Assembly (NCBI RefSeq): GCF_028389875.1
Contig: NC_084667.1
Coordinates: 57,080,570 to 57,144,569 of the forward strand
DNA: 64,000 nt
Reading direction: 5' to 3'
Origin: Rhea pennata
Lineage: Eukaryota > Chordata > Aves > Rheiformes > Rheidae
Position 1 is the first letter of the stretch, and every line of letters begins with the position of its first letter. The notes under the pieces were generated by a model. The model was not told the origin of the DNA and searched no databases. It saw nothing but the letters and a program-made list of their open reading frames with translations. Below are positions 23,520 to 35,101 of the stretch, one piece after another. The translations under genes were made by a program, and so were the position numbers.

Positions 23520-26159
23520 GAGGGAGAGGAAACTAAGCACAGGATGCTTTACACTAGCTTGAGAACACTGATGGTTTTGGATATATATGTCTTTGTTGGG
23601 GCTAACAAGGATTGCAGATCAAATTAAAGAGATTTTGGAGCAGTAATTGCTGATCAGTTAAGCAGCAGCAGGAATATCTGGAAGTATGGCTGGTAGTGGA
23701 AGCAGTGCAGGTAGGTTGCATTTATCAGAAGTGACAGTTATTAAGTTACTTGTTAGGATTTAATATTAAATTCAACATGATTAGCTCCTCTCCAGCAATA
23801 AGTCTTGGTATAACAGTTAAACCAAAATGCTGTGTCTGTGTATCATTAATACTGATAAATGTTTCCTGTTCCCCTTACACAAAGAAACCTCAGGGAAGCT
23901 GACAGGTGGGTTGTTCAGCTCGCTGGAGGCTGCAAACCCTGCTGGCGGAAGAGGCTCCCAGACCTTTTTGTTCATGTAAAATGTTGAACTGTTTCAAAAC
24001 CCAAGACCAAACATGCTTTGGTGGGACAGCTCAGATGCAGCTGTCCTGATGACTGCGGTTTATATATATCATCCTAAATACACAGATATGGCAACATAAA
24101 TATGTATCTCATTTCTGACTTGTGAACACATCTTGAAGTTCAGCGAAGATATCCATGGCAAGCAAAATGCAGCACTTGCCAGCAAAAGACCGGGCGAACC
24201 CTGCGGGCTGCTGCGACGAGTGTCCGCAGGTGACAAGCGGGGCTGTGCAAAGCACGCAATTGCTGCCGGCCACCTGCGTGTCTCAGCGGCAACAGAGAAT
24301 CGGATCCAGGGCTACCGTGCAGAACTGAGCTAGGACCCATAAAAACCTCCGACAAGGACACATTAAAGACCACCTTTGTTTCCTATGCACTGCTAGCATA
24401 AACGAGCACATACATATACTTTACACAAACTGCTATCTACTCTCCACTCTCGAGACTGTTGAAGTTTCACGTTAAGAGGCATCTGAGCAGAGACTTTTAT
24501 TGTACTGCTCTTTCCTGAACCACTTTTATTTTGACCTTCCTGAGTATTTTTCCATTATAACAATGACCGGCTTCTGTGCAGTCAGGGTCCATCACTTGCA
24601 GGTGAGGGCTGCTACATGAAGATGGTTATACAACGGCATTTATAGAGAGGTCTTTATTATCCACCATCATGGCATGGAGCAGGATAAGGAACAGGAAAAA
24701 AACAAAACAAAACAAAACAAACCCTCGGTAATTCCAGATACAGAGGGGGAAAAAGACAAAGAAAAAACATAAGGGTACATGACCACACAGGACCAGGATT
24801 TGTCCATCAGGGTACAATGGGACCAGGAGAGCTCCAGCTACTCTGATGCCTCCACAGCACATTCTCCAGCCTCCAGTGTCCTGGGAAAGGCTGCTAGCTG
24901 AGCCAGGAAGACAGCTTATCCGTGTGCGCTGCTTCCGTTTATCAAGGCAGAGCCACAGTATTGCAATTCGAAGGGTGGAGATACTGCTGCAGAGGCACCG
25001 GAGCGCAGAGGCCTGGCTCTCCTGTCTCCAAGGCCAGCTCACAGCCAAAGTAGCTGCAAGCACTTCCGTGAGGTACGTAGCTGGAGCTATTCAGTTCTGT
25101 CCGACCCAGCCCAGCTCCACCATCTCTATGCCATGTTCCCAGAGCAGCTGAAAAGTCCACCGCGCGGGTGAAATGAAGTCTTTCCTCACTGTTCTGACAA
25201 CGTGGTTGAAAGAACAGCAGTCAAGAAAGACCAAACGTTGGAAAAAATTTCAGACGCAGCCTGTGATTCTGAAAATGCTCAGTTTACTGAATTGATGTTC
25301 CACTGGGATCACTCTGTTGTCGTGTGTAAACACCAGGCACTTTTCTAGAGGCATGCCTCATTATAAAAGTCTACTACCAAATTACTCTGACTACATGCAT
25401 TTTTCCCCCGTTGCTCCTTTCTGGAGATCTGACACACTGCACCACATCCTTAGCACTGGAGCTCTCCAAAAACATAAAGGCAGTAGAGTTTTTAATGAGC
25501 ACCGGTGCCCAAAGCCATGAGAAGCTTGTAGTAACAAAACAAATTTCTTCATGTTCCTTTATTTTAATCACAACTGCAGCAGATGCGTATAGTCAGAGTG
25601 GGAACAGCATTCAATACAAAACTTTCAGAAGGCCTATCAAAGAGGAGAAAAAAGTCTCTGCGATGGCACTGTCCTGGACTATGTCCTGTTAGTCGTGAAT
25701 CCCTGCCAAAACAAACAAGAGGCACCAGGCACAGGATGGCAGCTTTCATACCCTACACCCTGTGCTGGCGCTGGCTTTTGAATCAATAAGAAAAGGAGGG
25801 GGAAAAAAAGAAAAAGAAAAATCCAGTCAGTTCTCTGACATGATGGTACCTTGTTTTTTAGCAGCTTAGCTCACGAATACACTCATAACTGCTTTAAATT
25901 GTGCAGCACTTTTGAACTGTATTTAATCGAAACCATACACAAGCCAGGACAGTAGGAGGACACACAAGCGGAGCAGAGCTCGCACAACAAAACCCTCAGG
26001 TTTGGCATGGTCTCCTCCCCCCTCTAGTTTTCAAACTAGTAAGAAACCCTTTTAACCGACTAAACTGAAGAGTTACACTCCTGCCACGTGAAGACAAGGA
26101 GCTGAATCCTTCGCTCCCCATGCACAAGCTCCCACGTTGTTCTGTGCTCTCCCAAAAGA

Positions 26160-26605
26160 CCCAGGTCACTCGGCGGCGAGACACCCTCCCTCCCCGGGGC
26201 GGCCGCTGCGCCCAGCACCGGAGGCGGCACGGCATCGCCCCGCCACCGTGACGGCAGGTAGGACTGCGCTTGCTTACTAGCTAATCAGGAGTGAAGACAT
26301 GTAGGAATACGAAGAGAGCTGCCTGCTCGCTTCCTGCTCCCTCTGAAACCAAACCTGCGACACGCAGCAAGCTGAAACCTTCAGTTGCGCTAATTTTAGT
26401 ACACTGTCGGTAGGAAACGGCAAGCACCTCAGCCATTGACTTTCTGCTCAAATAATTTATGCTACAGGCAATCCCCTTAGGGAGCTGGCAGGAGCGCGGG
26501 CAGCAGCTGCTCCGACTGCCCGCGGCGCGGAGCGCGCACGCCGGGGCGGCAGGGTCCCCTCGCGCCGCAGCGGCAAGGGGAAGCGCACCCGGCTTCCTCA
26601 CCGGA
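26160..26605. promoter_or_regulatory. CpG-rich patch in DEGS2 intron 1
   Basis: Two GC- and CpG-dense segments (about 26165-26255 and 26490-26595, with runs such as CCCCGGGGCGGCCGCTGCG and CCCGCGGCGCGGAGCGCGC) in otherwise A/T-rich intron. It may be an alternative DEGS2 promoter, an enhancer or the start of a non-coding RNA. No ORF here looks genuine. Confidence 0.4.
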
Positions 26606-29600
26606 AGCACGTGCGATTCAGAGCTCTGGCTCTAGCTTTGGCTAAGGAGATCCGTCTCTTGCATATTTCAGTAGGCACGATTTATCAGAATTTTCATAAA
26701 TGTGAGTTGTAAACAGGCCACAGAAGAAGCAGCTGTAAGAACTAGTACTCTCTAAATAAGTGAGCAGAGCTCGCGTTGGCTGAAATCTATTACACCCAGA
26801 ATTCAGCTAGATGAAATAAATAAAATGAATTTTGCCCTTTTGATTTGGTCCCCCATCCAAGCAGATAAACTTTTCACATACAAGCCGCTTACAGAATTTC
26901 CCCTCCAAAATAACTTGCCAAAGCAAACGAGTGCTTCTTTAAGGATCTTACAAAACAAGACATTTTCTGACCAACCTACAGTAATTTTATAACATTAGAT
27001 CCAACCCACATCACAAACAAGACATCATTCCTCTATGCGGCAACATATTGCTCATTGCTTGTATTCGGAAAACGGCAAATATAACTATTCATTGTGTGCT
27101 TATGGTGCTACCAGTACCTGAGAAAGGAGTTTTTCTTCTTCTCTCAAGACTGAGAAAACCCAGCACTTCCCACTGTGTGCAAGTCCCACAAGTGCTTTAA
27201 TCCAACAGACCCTTATTGTTACTAGAGGTAGAAATTCTACTTTCATTAGAAGCACAAATCCCCTCTACCTTTATACCTAGTCACTCACTGTGCCTGTTAC
27301 TAGCAGTAACAATTGTGCAACTGCACCATAAGGCTAGGTAGATCCAGGTGAAAAGCTTCCCTCTGCTGAATTTTCAGCCAGGTCACCTCCCCAGTGCCGC
27401 TCACCGCAGAATTACACAAATCTTGCTTCTGACATCAGACAGTAACAGACTTTTCATAAACAAGAAGATGAGAAAATACAGCCAAAATAATTTTATTTCA
27501 AAAACTGGAAAGCACAGATAAGATGATCAGGATCAGGGTCAAAGTATAAGCTTGGCAAGAAATCTCCTTTGTATCTGAGAGCCAGCTGGCACCTAGATAG
27601 TACCAAGCACAAGGGAAATTTTGTTTAAGAGCAAGGTACTACAGAACGAACAGATAAGAGACAGGGAAGTATTACCTCTTCCTTGTGCAAAATGTAGATC
27701 TGTTTGCTGGTATAACTACATCAGTTGGGAATCACATCCCTCGTAAGCTCACCTATTGCAACAAAATCCTAGCGCAGGCTTCCAGCCCGCCCAGTCGATA
27801 CACACATTGCACAGCTCTGGGGATGATCATCTGTCCGGAGACCACTCTTGGGTGATGTGCCAGGGCAACAACCTAAGAATCAGCATGACAGCTACAGCCA
27901 AAAACATACTTTTGACAACCTGAACTTAAAAAGATCTCCCTAATTTGCAGAGGAATACTTCTCATTCAGGCACTTTGTCATTGCCTACAGGAGAAGTCAC
28001 AGACACCTTGGGCGATGAACTCTCCAGCCAGGCTATGCAAATTTGTGATAGTCCATTATTAATACCCAGATACTCTTTAGAAACATATTAGGACAACAGT
28101 TTAAGGAAATACTACATCTATAGAAAGAGCTGCCTTACACAGTTGTCAGTTTGTCCATAATTAAAAATTAACCATCAGGAAAAATATTTCCATTTAAATC
28201 CATTTTGATATGTTCAAATGTACACAAGATTCATGCAGCACACTGCAGCTCAATAGAGACTAGGCGCTTTGGTAAATACCCAGTCAGGGGGGTTGCTGGC
28301 CCTCAGGGTTTGAATGATATAGAGACAGTGATTATACCAGTGCTATATGGGATATTACAATACTCTCAGCAGCTAATAATTTTGGTATTCATGAACCACT
28401 CTGCCTTGCCAGACATATCACAGACCATTCTACCCCCATTGCCCATACCTCTGTCTCCATTTCCACTGCCTCGGCCTCTGCTCCCACAGCTGGAAAAAGG
28501 GAGCTCAGGGAAAGGAGAGGGACCTTGAATCCAGTTGCTCTTTTTTAACCTAAAGAAAGTAGGGACAGAGCCTCTCCAGCTACTTAGCTGATAGGTCCTA
28601 CCACCTTGCAATACAACTTTCATCAGGGGCTAAAGTCCCTACTCCTACAGTAGGACTATAAAAGCAAGAGATTAGCAAGGGGAAACCGAGACCCAGACCC
28701 ACCACACACCAAAACATAGTCCCCTTGACTGAAAGATCAGTAACATCGTTTTATACAGTCATGTACCACTATTATATAGGAAAATAAATATTTTTTTTGC
28801 TGAATATTATACAAAGCCAGACTAGCCTATTCCACCACCATAACTGTAATAGAAAGGTTTTCGTAGTTTAGACCAACCCAAGATTAATCTATTAATTGTA
28901 TTAGTTATTAGTTATTCTCATAACTAGCCTAAAAAAAACCACCCCACAAATCCTCAAAACCTGAAAAAACAGAAGTAAAAACCTCCTCGTGCACCATATT
29001 CACGTACACAGTTAAATGCTGCCTGAACAGCACAAAAATACAAGATAAGACTCTATTTTGCCAAGACCCTTCCTTGTCACTGGGACAAGGCAAAAAAAGA
29101 TTATTCTATTACATTCTTCTGGCTTTGTATCAAGCACTCATCCATATCCTCATTTGATTTATTGCACTACCAGTATACTCCGAAAATTTGCAACCTCCTC
29201 TGCGCTGACTTGACAAGCAGAGTAGTCGTGCTCTTTGAGCTGAATGAGGAAATAGTCTGAAAACAATTAACACTAAAGAAAATCTCAAAGTACCTTTTAT
29301 TTGAGAAGAGATGAAATTCTACATTAAAAAAAAAATCCAATGGGTTTTCAACACTAGGCATGTTGAATTGTATGAATCTTCGAGGAAACACGTTGGTTTG
29401 GGGAAGCGCAGGTCTCCGCACTCACAGATCTGCCTGGCGGGTCTCTGCCGCAGCCCCCGGCAGAGCGCAGCGCTCCGCCGCCCGACGGCGGCCGCCGGCT
29501 CTCCGGGTCCCGTCCAGCCGGAGCGAATCGGGATTTAAATCCCCATTAGCGGAAGCGCTCCTCGCGGCTCGGATGCGCTGCCCTGCTCTTCCACCCCGCT

Positions 29601-29697
29601 GTCACTACCTCTAGCAGTCACTACCGCTCTGCTCAGCCGCGGGAGGAGGCTCGGCGGCTGCGGGATGAGTCGGCAGACGGAGCAGCCCCGGCGGAGC

Positions 29698-29968
29698 CGC
29701 CGCCCGGGCTCCCCGCAGCGCAGCCTGCCCCGGCCCTAGCGCCGTCGGGGAAGCCGCCCGGGCTCCCCGCAGCGCAGCCTGCCCCGGCCCTAGCGCCGTC
29801 GGGGGAGCCGCCCGGGCTCCCCGCAGCGCAGCCTGCCCCGGCCCTAGCGCCGTCGGGGGAGCCGCCCGGGCTGCCCGCAGCGCAGCCTGCCCCGGCCCTA
29901 GCGCCGTCGGGGGAGCCGCCCGGGCTGCCCGCAGCGCAGCCTGCCCCGGCCCTAGCGCCGTCGGGGGA
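29698..29968. repeat. 54-bp minisatellite, five copies
   Basis: The block containing GCAGCGCAGCCTGCCCCGGC recurs at exact 54-bp spacing (anchors at 29715, 29769, 29823, 29877, 29931). Copies 4 and 5 share one C-to-G change (GGGCTGCCCG for GGGCTCCCCG), and the first junction has GGGGAAGCC for GGGGGAGCC. The array lies 36 bp inside DEGS2 intron 1, just downstream of exon 1. Near-identity implies recent expansion or homogenisation; copy number probably varies between individuals. Confidence 0.95.
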
Positions 29969-30004
29969 GCCCCCGCCGCGGCCAGCGTCTCCCCCGCGCC
30001 CTAC

Positions 30005-30086
30005 CCAGGATCTCCTTCCTGCGCTGCGTGTGGGGCTGCTCCGTGTAGACCCACTCGAAGTCCCCGCGGGTGACGCTGTTGCCCAT
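30005..30086 (-). CDS. DEGS2: DEGS2 exon 1 (N-terminus)
   Basis: The minus-strand ATG at 30086 starts MGNSVTRGDFEWVYTEQPHT, then QRRKEIL and one base of Ala, before donor GTAGGG at 30004. Human DEGS2 begins MGNSASRSDFEWVY, a clear match. The start has GAGCCATGG context. Gly2 with Thr at position 6 fits an N-myristoylation signal (MGxxxS/T), a modification reported for the DEGS1 enzyme. The 82 nt plus exon 2 (743 nt) give exactly 275 codons, confirming the junction. An upstream open frame continues 5' of the ATG but only through GC-rich promoter sequence. Confidence 0.95.
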
Positions 30087-30430
30087 GGCTCCCGCTCCGC
30101 GCACCGCTCCGCGCCGCGCCGCCCTTATAGCCCCGCGGCCGGCGGAGGGCGGCGCCGCCGCCGCCTCCCCCCGCCCCGCCGGCTCCCCCTCGCCTGCGGC
30201 GGGCAGCAGCGCCGCGCCCCGACGGGGCGGCCGCGGCAGCCCCTCGGGTGTGCGCGGCGGCGGCGGCACCGCGGGGCGCCCCTCGGCCGCGTGCGGGGCT
30301 GAGCGATGAAGGCGGCACCAGGGCCCCAGCCGACGGGCGACTCCCGGCAAAACCCAGCCACGCGAGCTCCGCCCACGGGTGGAAGGCCTGGGGCGGCGCG
30401 GGGGTGACCAGCGCCTGGCACGCGCTGTCT

Positions 30431-32279
30431 GCTGCGCCTCTTGCCTAGCACGCCGACAAAGCCTCACAGGAGCAGTCCCAGGAGCAGTCGGTGTTTGACC
30501 GGGTCACGCTCGACTTTTGGGACCCCACGACCTGCCACCACGTCTGGTACTGTCTCCACCGACAGACCAGTCTGCTCTCTGCTAATCCTAGAATTCCTCT
30601 CTAGCCTCTCTAATTCACACAGAGAGGAGTTACTGGTGTTACAAGTTGGTGTTTCTCCACCTGCAACCCCAAATTACAGTGTTGCTCATACTTCCCAGTA
30701 TGCTGTTCAGCAAGCTCATACCTGACCCACTGTCCATCTTCAGCGCTCACTCCCCTTTTGCATTGCTCCTTCAGCCAATAAAATAAATATGACTTCATCC
30801 TGTAAAGTTTATCCAACAGACCGGTGCTATTGCATATGCTAAGTTATGCATGGAAAATTTCTCCTGTGCAGGCAATGCTGTCTTCATGCTTATTACTACT
30901 GTTTAACCATATCACATGCAAAGAACAAAAAGCTTTTCTGTCTCCAGTGAGTTCAGATCTCTCTTTGAGGAGAGTATTTCACCCTTTATATTCGATAATA
31001 AATTCAACAAATTATACTAATTTAAGAGTAATTGTGAATGCCAGACTAACAAGAAACACCAGCTAAAGATTGTCTTCTGGAACAGGCAGAAGCAGTGTCT
31101 TCCATTTTTGTCCATTTCCCCACTTAAATTCTATAACATGCTAGTAAAATAGGCTTAAAATCATTCACCCGAAGAAGGGAGATGGAATTAACATCTCCTG
31201 CAGGAAATGGAGGAGGCACTCTAGCGTCACCCAGAGATAATAGCCCTTTTAATGAAGATTATAATGTTTGTGTCTAAACTCTGCAAATCCACGTACTTAC
31301 CATACTTTATGGCAACCCAAGCATGCTTCAAATGGCCAGGTTCTCCCAAGTGTAGTCTTCATCAGTACTCAGGACTTGTAGCTCTCCAGAAGTCTACCTG
31401 AAAGAAATTCTTAACACGCGCAGCAGGAAGAGCACTGTTGCTGACTGTACGTAGGGTGGGTACCAGCAACTTTGCATTTCTGCAGCTTTAAATACAGGCC
31501 ACGGTCACCTCCTGCATCACAGCTGGCAATTTCCAGGGTAAAAAGGACAAAAAACCTTTGCTCTGTTGTGAATGCCACACACACGATGCAGCTCTGAAAC
31601 AAGGTGTCCCAGAGCGCTCTTCCGGGCAGATGGAAACTTGCATTTCTCTACCCAAAGGTGCCTTTCCCACCAACTGGCTTCTCAGCACCAACATATTTCT
31701 GCTACACAGCCCAGCTGCTTCCCTCCTCCGCTCATTAAAAGCACAGGTAACACAGTAAATACAGCAGGAGCACCTGCCCACACTTCCCACGGGCTATCGC
31801 CAGCTCGAGGAGCAGGCCTTCTTTCCGAGGGGTCTGTATTCTGCCAGGTGTGCAGGCCTCTGAAGTACCTTAACTCTACTATTTGTTTTGTTTTGCTTTG
31901 TTTCCATTCAGGGACCAATTTTTGTTAAATCTGGTGCTCTGGAAGGGCATACAGTAAATAGAGTTGTCTGGCAATTTTATCTCTAAATAGATTATTTTCT
32001 CTTATGAATAAAGAGCTCCATGCTTCATGACAGACTTTTTTTCAATTCCTGAGTTATCCAGTTTCTTCTCATTGCATTGGAACTTTCTTCAGGGTTATTT
32101 TGATTACCTGAAGAAAATATAGCTCTGTACTTGCTTGCTTAGAAAGCATTTTACAGTCATTTTGAACTGGGTGTCACACTCCGAATTGCTGAAACTGGTG
32201 ACAAGGTCTACAATAAAACGAGTCTCTGAGCAAAGTCAACTTTCCATAGGCAGCATAATTTGTAGGTGAGTCATGTTGT
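30431..32279. other. Intergenic, DEGS2 to YY1 (left part)
   Basis: Sequence upstream of DEGS2. I see no gene, transposon or array; the short ORFs have no recognised features. An AATAAA lies at about 30777 on the plus strand without an associated gene. Confidence 0.55.
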
Positions 32280-32910
32280 CAGCACACATTGGCAGGGAGT
32301 CCGCAGGAGCAACCTGGCAGAAGTGAGCTGATCGTCTAGGGAACACTTATTTCTCTGAACCACATTTTTCATTTTGGGAGTTCCCAAGCAGTGCTACTAT
32401 GAACCATTTTGGATTCTTGCTGTTGTCAGCTCCGAAGAAGCATTTTGCTGAAAAGCCCTTTTTTTTTTCCTGCTCTCCTCCCCTGCTGATCCTTCCCTGG
32501 CTCATTCTGGCTTTTTATTTTTCTTTTTATCCTTTTTCACTGAGTTAACTGTCAGATCAGTGAGCTGAATTGGCCAAGCAAAAGGTCCAAGGAGTTAGCG
32601 CAACAGAGGAGGCTGAATTTGAGGGGAAGGGAGAAAGACACCTTCCTTTTGCTGGTGGTAAGCTGTAGATACCTTAGATCATTTTACTCATAACTCACTT
32701 ATTATGCAATGTATTGCTTTCCTGTCAGCTAGTGAAACAGCCACATTTGCCTGGCACTGAGCAAATCCCATTGGATCCAAACCGGTTCAGAGTAGCATCG
32801 CTTGGGAACTCCCAAAATGAAAAATACGGTTTGGAGGAATAAGTGTTTCCCTGCGGGATTGACTGGCTTCTGCCTGGTTGTTCCTGCTGACTCCTGGCCA
32901 GTGTTCGCAG
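32280..32910. repeat. Large imperfect inverted repeat
   Basis: The segment at about 32285-32416 is repeated in inverse orientation at about 32910-32775, with a spacer of roughly 360 bp. The best block, 32364-32389 against 32825-32800, is a perfect 26-bp match (core TTTTGGGAGTTCCCAAG); flanking blocks such as AACACTTATT, GCAGAAG and TGCTACT also match in order, with roughly 80% identity over some 130 bp by eye. It could be a decayed palindromic DNA transposon or an old inverted duplication. I do not recognise a known family and see no transposase. Confidence 0.75.
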
Positions 32911-32929
32911 GCGTCTCTGTGCGGAACCA

Positions 32930-33420
32930 CTCAGCCCTCCTCGCCGTCTACAGCCAGCCGCGGGGCTGACCGGAGCGCTTGGCGTGAATCCGGCAGGGCC
33001 AGCCACAGTGCTACGAAGGCCTTCGTGAACCAGGAGCGTCGGGAAGCGCGAGGGAGGAACCAGCACGGCCTGGAACCGGCGACGCCGGCGCCCCCCGGGT
33101 TTGCGTTAACCGCGGCACCCGCGGGCGGCGCGGAGGTGACCGCAGGGCGCCCGAGAGCCTCCCGGGGCAGGGGAGGAAATGTCTTCTCAGCGACTTCTTG
33201 CTACAAGACTCCTGCTTCGGGGCGGGGAGGAGCGGGGCCAGGAGCGCGCTGCAGCGGCGCGGCGCGGCGCGGGCGGCCCCCAGCGGTGCGGCGCGGTGCG
33301 GCGCGGTGCGAGCGCGGCGCGGTGCGGTGCGGCCGCACGGAGCGAGCCGCCTGCGGGCCGCGCCGAGGGGACCAGCTCCACCTCCGCACCTGCCAGCACG
33401 GCTGCAGGATTGGTGTGCCC
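32930..33420. promoter_or_regulatory. Orphan CpG island between DEGS2 and YY1
   Basis: CpG-dense DNA peaking at 33240-33370, including overlapping GCGGTGCG/GCGCGGTGCG units at about 33282-33335. No known gene start is close: DEGS2 starts 3 kb to the left and YY1 8.6 kb to the right. It ends at a C run (33417-33429) followed by A/G-rich DNA. It could be the promoter of a non-coding RNA or a distal element; the overlapping long ORFs on both strands look compositional. Confidence 0.45.
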
Positions 33421-34431
33421 CCCCCCCCCAAAAAAAGAAAGAAAAATACCATTTGGGGGGAGTGTAACGGGACCCCAGGAGAGCTCGGAGATGCTGGATT
33501 AGTGGACTCCTTGGCAGTGAAACTTGAGACAGCTTCGACAACTCTCCTTTGGTGTAAACTGACTCGTGACCTGCCTCTGCTAACGCGTTTAAGGCATGGT
33601 AACAGAAAATCCATAGTTCCTTTGCCTAAAAATTTCGCACCTTTTCTTTTATTGCAGTAAGCCTAATTCTCCTACTAAAGCAACAGAAATCAACAGAAAT
33701 GAAAATCATATTCAGGACGAACAGATATCAGAACAGAACAGAATGAAAATCATTCAGAACAGGTTTCATGTTTGCAATGGGATTTATTTTGCACTCATTA
33801 ATGTTCCTGGCTCCTTTAGAGATATGTGCTTAAGGAATTTTAAAGTGCTCTGATTTGATTATTTTCTAGAAGTTTAACTAACGCAGGCTTACTGTAATTA
33901 ATGACACCACTATGATCAAGTATAGACTGCATTCAAGAAGATTTCTTACATAGCATTTGGATGAAAGCAACTTCTTTTACATAGATGCTTCTTTTTTGTT
34001 TTATGCTTTCACTCTTTCCCTTCTTTGTTTTGTAAAGTTATCTTTGGGGAAAATAATGCTTCCACACCATGTTTTATATTGTTCAGAGGATTTCCAATTA
34101 CTTTCTACTGTAGGAGACGTATTTGCTCTTCTGCATCATAACTACTTATCCCATGAATAGGTTATGCTACCATCAATGCCATCTTGGGATTTCAGGAACA
34201 GTTTTGCTAGTATTCCAATATAAATATGCAAATGGAGTGTATTATTTAGATATTCTTTCCACAGCAAAAATATCATACACAAAAGGTAGCAACATTTCTT
34301 AGATACAAACAGTATATACGATTGTTCTACCATGGCTTGCTGGGCGGTTGCTTTGAGCAGCCTGTTCTGTCTGCATACAAAACACTTGCATTTGAGTATG
34401 CAACGTGGAAGTCCCTGAACACAGAACACAC

Positions 34432-34487
34432 AATAAATAAATAATGAAATAAATAAATATTGAAATAAATAATATAAATAAATAAAG
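34432..34487. repeat. (AAAT)n imperfect microsatellite
   Basis: Interrupted AAAT/AATA units over about 56 bp. Confidence 0.85.
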
Positions 34488-35063
34488 TTCTTTTCTCATA
34501 GTAGTCTTAGTGGTAGCCTGTGTTTTACTGTGAAAGAGTGAGGAATAAATTGCTCATAAAATAGGCCTATTTTGTGTACCGTGCTTATACGTCCCTGCTA
34601 GTTTGTCAGGTGTTAGACCACACGCTGCCCCTTTTGCTCTCCATGGAATAGCAACCACTTTTTCAGTCTTTAGGATATTTCAAAGTAACATTTTTCCACC
34701 GAGCTTCTGAAGCCAGCCTTTATTTCCCTGCACTATTCTCATCAACGTGGCTCAGCTTTTAGCCGTCCTTAAAACCGTCATCATTGCATCCTAATTGTAT
34801 CCCAAATATGAGGACCTATGGGGTTCTCTGCTGGCAAATAGTTTCAGGACTATGAGAAAATGTGGCTCTTGTGAAGGAGGGCACCAGACTGAATGGTGAC
34901 TTCTCTCCTCCCACCTTAAGCACTGGTGGGTCTTTGCTGTAAAACTCCATGGTGCTGTACTTCACCTGTAGGGCAGTGCTTTCTAGACAACAGCTGACCC
35001 TAGCAGATCTACTCTTTTGAATGTGTTTCCTGACACTTGGGTTTCAACCTGATATAAGCTGGG

Positions 35064-35101
35064 TTTTTTTGTTTGTTTGTTTGTTTGTTTGTTTGTTTTT
35101 T
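35064..35101. repeat. (GTTT)n microsatellite
   Basis: Seven or more GTTT units flanked by T runs. Confidence 0.9.

Larger units (their letters stand above)
21405..30004 (-). other. DEGS2: DEGS2 intron 1
   Basis: Intron of 8.6 kb running from donor GTAGGG next to exon 1 to an acceptor with a TTTTTTTCTCTTTAG tract. It contains a TA/CA microsatellite, a C- then A/G-rich low-complexity block, a CpG-rich patch at 26160-26600 and a 54-bp minisatellite close to the donor. Outside these I see only unique A/T-rich sequence with no gene. Confidence 0.8.
29440..30430. promoter_or_regulatory. DEGS2: DEGS2 CpG island and promoter region
   Basis: Dense CpG over about 1 kb, spanning DEGS2 exon 1 and the start of intron 1. 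On the minus strand a TATAAG element (30129-30124) lies some 38 bases before the ATG; if it is a TATA box the 5' UTR would be very short, so start sites further upstream are equally likely. The long ORFs on both strands here come from GC composition. Confidence 0.65.

Noticed and set aside
23238-23536. Lys/Arg-rich ORFs
   Set aside because: Encoded by the A/G-rich low-complexity block in DEGS2 intron 1.
29952-30467. 171-codon minus-strand ORF containing DEGS2 exon 1
   Set aside because: Only residues from the MGNS methionine to the donor at 30004 are DEGS2; the upstream part is promoter CpG island and the downstream part is intron.
32878-33660. 260-codon plus-strand ORF with overlapping minus-strand ORFs
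   Set aside because: It runs through the inverted-repeat arm, the CpG island and a C run. Composition explains the openness, several frames are open together, and no family is recognised.
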